Below are positions 58,800 through 64,000 of a stretch of 64,000 bases of DNA, one piece after another (position 1 is the stretch's first letter; the number at the start of each line of letters is the position of its first letter). The notes under the pieces were generated by a model that was not told the DNA's origin, searched no databases, and worked only from the letters and a program-made list of their open reading frames with translations. The stretch is from positions 5,641,221 to 5,705,220 of the forward strand of contig NW_020312867.1 of assembly GCF_003265705.1 (NCBI RefSeq), in the 5' to 3' direction. Source of the DNA: Callorhinus ursinus (taxonomy: Eukaryota > Chordata > Mammalia > Carnivora > Otariidae). A program made the translations under genes and the position numbers.

Positions 58800-59640
58800 A
58801 TTATAGCCACTTTGGCTGAATTCTCCCTTCTTCCCTTTTTATTGAAATGTAATTCAAATCCCAGTAATTTCACCATTTTAAAGTACACGATTCAGTGGGT
58901 TTTAGTATATTCATAAGTTTGTGCAACCATCACCACTATCTAATTCCAGAACATTTTAATTACTCCAGAAAGAAACCCTATACCCAATAGTGGGTCACTT
59001 CTTCCCCTATCCCTTCGCAAATACTTCTATACTATCTGTCTCTGGATTTTCCTATTCTGGACATTTCATATATATACATAATCATAAAATGTGTGGCCTT
59101 TGTGTCGACTTTCACTAAGTGTAATGTTTTCAAGGTTCTTCCATGTTGTATAATGTGTCAGTACTTAATTCTCTTTTTTTATGGTTGAATAATGTCAATC
59201 AATGTAATATTCCATGGTAATAGAATGTATTGATTACTGAGTTCAATAATCTCCTTACTACTTACAGGTCTATTTATATTTTCCATTTCTTTATGAGTCA
59301 GAATTTGAAGTTTGTGTGTTTTAGGAATTTGTCCATTTCAACCAGGTTATCTAATTTGTTGGCGTACAGTTGCTTATAGTATTCTTTTTATAATCCTTTG
59401 AATTTTTCTAAGATTGGTAATGTCCCCACTTTTGTCTCTGATTTAGTAATTTGAGTCTTCTCTTTTTTCTTTGTCGGTCTAGATAAAATTCTGCCTATTT
59501 TGTTGATCTTTTCAAGGAACCAACTTTTGTTTTCATTGATTCTTTTGTTTTTCTTTTCGCTATTTCATTTATCTCTGCTCTACTCTTTATTGTTTTCTTC
59601 CTCTACTTGCTTTGGGTTTAGTTTGCTCTTCTTTCTCTAG
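58800..59640 (-). mobile_element. L1 fragments, antisense, out of normal order
   Basis: 58838-59030 is 3'UTR (GTGCAACCATCACCACTATC); 59260-59640 is an internal ORF2 block (GGAATTTGTCCATTTCAACC, GATCTTTTCAAGGAACCAAC) that in one L1 should precede the block at 57700. Probably several fragments or a rearranged one. Confidence 0.5.
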
Positions 59641-60119
59641 TCCATAGGTGGGAGGTAGGTTACTGATTTTTTTCTTTTTCTTTTTAAAAATAGACTATTT
59701 TTTTAGAGGAGTTTTTAGATTTACAGCAAAATTGACTGGTAAGCACAGAGAATTCCCTCCGGCCACACATGCACAGCCTCCCTCACTATCAACATCCCAC
59801 GCCAGAGTGGCACATTTGTTAAAACTGATGAATGTACATTGACTCATCTTTATCACCCAAGTCCATAGTTTGTTTATACTGGGGTTCTTTCTTGGTGTTA
59901 TACATTTTATAGGTTTTGACAAATGTAGAATGACTTGTATCTACCATTATAATTTTCACTGCCCTAATAAATAGTTTCACTGCCCTAAAATTCCTCTGTG
60001 CTCTGCCTGTTCATCCCTAACCCCTAACCCCAAGCAACCACTGAATTTTTTATTATCTCCGTAGTTTTGCCTTTTCCAGAATGTTGTATAGTTGGACTCA
60101 TACGTTATGGGCCTTTTCA

Positions 60120-60323
60120 TTTTTTTAAAAGATTATTTATTTATTTTGAGAGAGAGAGAGAGATATGCGAGAGAGCACATGAGCAGCGGGGAGGGGTAGA
60201 GGGAGAGGGAGAAGCAGACTCCTCCCTAAGCAGGGAGCCTGACGCGGGATACGATCCCAGAATCCTGGGATCATGACCTGAGCCGAAGGCAGCCACTTAA
60301 CTGACTGAGCCACCCAGGTGCCC
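60120..60323 (-). mobile_element. Can-SINE
   Basis: Antisense in L1; flanks ATGGGCCTTTTCA / ATGTGGCCTTTTCA. Confidence 0.88.
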
Positions 60324-60761
60324 TATGTGGCCTTTTCAGATTGGCTTCTTTCACTTAGTAACATGCATTTAAAGTTTCTCCATGTCTTTTCATGGCTTTA
60401 AAGTTCGTTTCTTTTTAGTGCTGAACATTATTCCATTGTAAGGATGTATTACAAAGTGTATTTTCCATTCACCTAATGAAGGGTGTCATGGTTGCTTCAA
60501 GTTTTAGCCATTATGAATAAAGCTGCTTATAAACATCTGTGCACAGGTATTTATGTGCACGTAAGTTTACAGCTCATCAGGGTATATGTCAAGGAGCATG
60601 ATTGCTGGCTATGTGGTTAAGAGTATGTTTAGTTTGTAAGAACCTGCCAAAGTGTTTTCCAAAGTGGCTGTACCATTTTGCATACCCACCAGCAGTGAAT
60701 GAGAGTTCCTATAGCTCTACCTCCTTGCCAGCCTGTGGTGGTGTCAGTGTTTTGGATTTTA

Positions 60762-60970
60762 TTTTATTTTTTTATTTTTTTAAAGATTTTATTTATTTAT
60801 TTGAGAGAGAGAGAGAATGAGAGATAGAAAGCACGAGAGGGAAGAGGGTCAGAGGGAGAAGCAGACTCCCTGCTGAGCAGGAAGCCCGATGTGGGACTCG
60901 ATCCTGGGACTCCAGGATCATGACCTGAGCCGAAGGCAGTCGCTTAACCAACTGAGCCACCCAGGCTCCC
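60762..60970 (-). mobile_element. Young Can-SINE
   Basis: Antisense in L1; exact TSD AGTGTTTTGGATTTTA (60746-60761, 60971-60986). Confidence 0.94.
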
Positions 60971-61248
60971 AGTGTTTTGGATTTTAGCTATTCTCATAGG
61001 TGTATATAGGTATTTTGTTTTATTTGCAATTCCCTAATGACATGTTGAACATCTTTTCATATGTTTATTTGCCACTTGTGTATCTTCTTTGGTGAGGTAT
61101 CTGTTGAGGTCTTCTGTCTACTTTTTAATCAAGTTGTTAATTTTCTTCTTATTGTGTTTTAAGAGTTCTTTGTATATGTTGAATACCAGTCCTTTATTAC
61201 ATATGTGTCTTACAAATATTTTCTTCCCAACTGTGGCTATCTTCTCAT

Positions 61249-61434
61249 TTTTTTTCTTTTTTACAGATTTTATTTATTTCAGAGAGACAGGGCACAAGTG
61301 GGGGGGTGCAGAGGGAGAGGGAGAAGCAGACTCCCCACCGAGCCGGGAGCCTGTCATGGGGCTTGATCCCAGGACCCCGAGATCATGACCTGAGCTGAAG
61401 TCAGACACAGCTGGCTGAGCCACCCAGGTGCCCC
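61249..61434 (-). mobile_element. Can-SINE
   Basis: Antisense in L1; flanks TCTTCTCATTTT on both sides; short deletion near the head. Confidence 0.87.
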
Positions 61435-61496
61435 TGTCTTCTCATTTTCTCAACTGCATCTTTTACAGAGTTTTTAATTTTAATGAAGTCCAACTT

Positions 61497-61678
61497 TCTT
61501 TTTTAAATATTTATTTGAGAGAGAGAGAGAGAGAGTGAGCATGAGCGGGGTGGGGGGCAGAGGGAGAGGAAGAAGTAGGTTTCCCGCTGAGCAGGCAGCC
61601 CAATGCAGGGCTCGATCCCATGATGCATGACCTGAGCCAAAGGCAGATGCTTAACTGACTGAGCCACCCAGGTGCCCC
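61497..61678 (-). mobile_element. Can-SINE
   Basis: Antisense in L1; TSD TAATGAAGTCCAACTT / TAATGAAGTCCAGCTT. Confidence 0.9.
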
Positions 61679-62428
61679 TAATGAAGTCCAGCTTATCAGT
61701 TTTCTTTTTCTTGGATTGTGCTTTGATGGTGTACCTGAAAAGTCATTGGCAAACCGAAGGTTGTCTAGATTTTCTCCTATGTTATATTTTAGGATTTTTA
61801 TAGTTTTGCATTTTATGTTTTATCTTTGATCCATTTTGAGTTAAATTTTGTGATGAATGTAAGATCTATTTCTAGATTTGCTTTTTTTGGCATGTGGATG
61901 TCCAGTTGTTCCAGTACCATTTGTTGAAAAGATTATCTTTTCTCCATTGTCTTGCTTTTGCTCCTTTGTCAAAGATGAGTTAATTATATTTGTGTGGGTC
62001 TATTTTTGGGCTGTCTATTCTGTTCCATTGATCTATTTGACCTTTTTCCAATACCACACTTTCTTGATTATTGTAGCTTTATATTAAGTCTACAAGTTGA
62101 TTAGGGTCAGTCTTTGTTGTTTTCCTTCCATACGTATTGGCTATTCTGGGTCTTTTGTCTTTCTATATAAACTTTAGAATCAGTTTGTCAGTATCCACAA
62201 AGTAACTTGCTGGGACTCTATAGATCAGGTTGGGAAGAACTGACATGTTAACAATATTGAGTCTTCCAGCTGTGAACATGGAATCTCTCTTCATTTATTT
62301 ACTTCTTTGATTTCCTTCATCAAGATTTTCATCATTTTCCTCATGTAGATCTGATCTTGTATATATTTTGTTAGATATGTATACTTAAATATTTCATTTT
62401 TGGGGGTGCCTGTGTGAATTTGTTTTTA

Positions 62429-62642
62429 TTTTTATTTATTTATTTATTTATTTATTAAAGATTTTATTTTATTTTTTTGACAGAGAGACAGTGAGAGAGG
62501 GAACACAAGCAGGGGAAGTGGGAGAGGAAGAAGCAGGCTTCCCGCTGAGCAAGGAGCCAGATGTGGGGCTCGATCCCAGGACTCTGGGATCATGACCTGA
62601 GCTGAAGGCAGACGCTTAACGACTGAGCCACCCAGGTGCCCC
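62429..62642 (-). mobile_element. Young Can-SINE
   Basis: Antisense in L1; exact TSD GTGAATTTGTTTTTA; tail is a (TTTA)n run. Confidence 0.93.
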
Positions 62643-63399
62643 GTGAATTTGTTTTTAATTTCAAATTCCAATTGTTAATTGCCAGTATATAGGAAAGCAA
62701 CTGACTTTTACATATTAAACTAGTATCCTGCAATCCTGCTATAATTGCTTATTATGTCTGAGATTTTTTGTCAGTTCTTTCACATAATCTACATAGACAG
62801 TCATGTTATCTACGAATAAAGACAGTTTTATTTCTTTCTTCCCAATCTGTGTACCTTTTACTTATTTACTTACTTATTGCATAGCCAGGGCTTCTAATAT
62901 GATGTTGGAAAGGAAGGGTGAGAGGCAAATCTTTGCCTTGTTTCTAATTTTAGCAAGAAAGCTTCTAGTTTCTTACTGTTAAGTATGATGTTAACTGTAC
63001 CTTCTTTGTAGATGTCACTGTCAAGGTGAGGAAGTCTTCCTCTGTTGCTTGCCGAGTTTTTATCATGAATGGTGTTGGTTCTGTGAAATACTTTTTCAGC
63101 ATCTATTGATCATGTGATGTGATGGATTACATTAATTGATTTTCAAATGTTGAACCAGCCTTGCATATTAGAATAAATCCCACGTGATCTTAGTGTATAA
63201 TTATTTTTATACAGTGTTGGATTTGATTTGCTAATATTTTGTTAAGGATTTTTGCATCTATGTTCATCAGAGATATTGGTTTGTATATTCTTATAATGTT
63301 TTTGTCTGATTTTGGCATTAGGATAATAATGCTGGTCTCATAGTATGAGTTAGGAAGTATTCCCTCTGCTGCTATCTTATGGAAGAGATTAGTATAATT

Positions 63400-63713
63400 T
63401 CTTCCTTTTTTTTTTTAAGATTTTATTACTTATTTGACAGAGAGACAGCGTGAGAGGGAACACAAGCAGGGGGAGTGGGAGAGGGAGAAGCAGGTTTCCT
63501 GCGGAGCAGGGAGCCCGTTGTGGGGCTCGATCCCAGGACCCTGGGATCATGACCTGAGCTGAAGGCAGAAGCTTAGCGACTGAGCCACCCAGGTGCCCCA
63601 AAGGGCGTCTTGCCTCCCTGTCGGGGAATCGAATCCCAGTCTCCCACGTGATAGGCGGGGATACTCACCACTATACTAACAAGGACGAGGACGGCTCTTC
63701 CTTTTTTTTTTTT
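63400..63713 (-). mobile_element. Chimeric tRNA-Asp/SINE retroinsertion with shared TSD
   Basis: On the minus strand the order is: 10-nt leader GCCGTCCTCG, tRNA-Asp-like body, 14-nt trailer GCAAGACGCCCTTT, a complete Can-SINE (63599 down to about 63417), then a poly(A) tail. The whole block is flanked by TCTTCC plus 11-12 T (63400-63416 and 63696-63713), and no duplication separates the tRNA from the SINE. This is the structure expected if one pol III transcript that started at the tRNA gene and read through into the SINE was inserted by L1 machinery. Confidence 0.6.
63614..63685 (-). tRNA. tRNA-Asp-like sequence, anticodon ATC, probably a pseudogene
   Basis: The minus strand folds as a 72-nt cloverleaf close to tRNA-Asp: acceptor TCCTTGT with ACAGGGA, D-arm TAGTATAGTGGTGAGTAT, anticodon stem CCCGC/GTGGG, loop CTATCAC, T-arm TGGGA-TTCGATT-CCCCG, discriminator G. 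The anticodon reads ATC instead of the normal GTC. The box-B-critical G53-C61 pair is A-C. Most differences from the standard gene are transitions, and several sit at CpG sites. It lies in a retrotransposed cassette, 14 bp upstream of a SINE. I read it as a decaying copy, not a working tRNA. Confidence 0.8.
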
Positions 63714-63818
63714 AAGATTTTATTTTTAAGCAGTCTCTACACCCAACAGGGGGCTCAGATTCACAAGCCTGAGATCAAGAGGCTCATACTCCACCAACTG
63801 ACCCAGCCAGTCGCCCCA
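63714..63818 (-). mobile_element. Old short Can-SINE, host of the chimera
   Basis: Antisense copy of the short, older SINE type. It is flanked by TAATTTCTTCC (63395-63405 and 63822-63832), which encloses the tRNA/SINE chimera as well, so it inserted first and the chimera later entered its T-tract. Confidence 0.7.
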
Positions 63819-64000
63819 ATGTAATTTCTTCCTTAAATGTTTGGTAAAATTAACCAATGAAGCCATTGGGCCTAGTGCTCTCTGTTTTGGAAGGTTATTA
63901 ATTATTGATTCAATCTCTTGAATTGTTATAGGCCTATTCAAATTATGTATTTTTTCTTGTGTAAGTTCTGACAGATTTTTTTTTTTAAGGAATTGGTCCC

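Larger units (their letters stand above)
51850..64000. other. Gene-free, L1-rich region downstream of CDK5RAP1
   Basis: No gene seen. 51850-52200 and 56150-57420 show no repeat I can name; the rest is antisense L1 and SINE. Open stretches here are L1 ORF2 remnants. Confidence 0.75.
59660..64000 (-). mobile_element. L1, antisense, continuing past the window
   Basis: From the 3'UTR (GTTTTTAGATTTACAGCAAA) through ORF2 C-terminal text (60400-61250), middle (61680-62420) and RT-side text (62690-63390, 63835-64000: EIESIINNLPKQRALGP on the minus strand), in order. Interrupted by seven SINE insertions. Frames are broken; inactive. Confidence 0.75.

Noticed and set aside
63614..63685. A functional tRNA-Asp gene
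   Set aside because: Wrong anticodon (ATC), a broken box-B pair and placement inside a retroinsertion argue for a pseudogene.

Overview
The window is nuclear DNA from a carnivoran mammal, most likely an arctoid caniform (bear, seal or mustelid side). The evidence is about 85 tRNA-Lys-derived Can-SINE (SINEC) copies, carnivore-type L1 fragments, spliced vertebrate genes with GT-AG introns and a CpG-island promoter. There is no prokaryotic gene, operon, CRISPR array or virus.

Layout. (1) 681-5900 holds the last five coding exons of SNTA1 (alpha-1-syntrophin, + strand). They join in frame through the second half of the split PH1 domain, PH2 and the syntrophin-unique C-terminus, and end in a 3'UTR with AATAAA. 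The 5' exons lie left of the window. (2) 5900-12430 is an intergenic spacer of old repeats (L2, MIR, hAT-like) and SINEs. (3) 12430-51845 is the complete CDK5RAP1 gene (+ strand). It has a CpG-island promoter and non-coding exon 1, then 13 coding exons that splice in phase to a 583-residue radical-SAM tRNA methylthiotransferase with all six cluster cysteines. (4) Intron 12 of CDK5RAP1 contains an antisense HMGB3 retrocopy with an intact 202-residue reading frame, a poly(A) tail, a 14-bp target duplication and a perfect L1 endonuclease site. Intron 11 contains a second likely processed pseudogene whose parent I could not identify. (5) 51850-64000 has no gene and is mostly antisense L1 riddled with SINEs. 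At 63400-63834 it carries a nested insertion in which a tRNA-Asp-like sequence sits directly upstream of a SINE inside one shared target-site duplication.

Functionally the two genes are unrelated neighbours transcribed in the same direction. SNTA1 is a dystrophin-complex scaffold at the membrane; CDK5RAP1 modifies mitochondrial tRNAs (ms2i6A37). No novel multi-gene system is present. The most unusual signals are retrotransposition products: the tRNA-Asp/SINE chimera, two SINEs whose tails carry apparently transduced unique sequence, repeated SINE insertion at one target, the open HMGB3 retrocopy, and two places where old transposons abut functional gene elements (a MIR at the CDK5RAP1 exon 2 acceptor, a hAT-like element at its promoter). 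Exon borders come from reading frame and splice sites; repeat borders are approximate, usually within about 10 bp where a target duplication is quoted.
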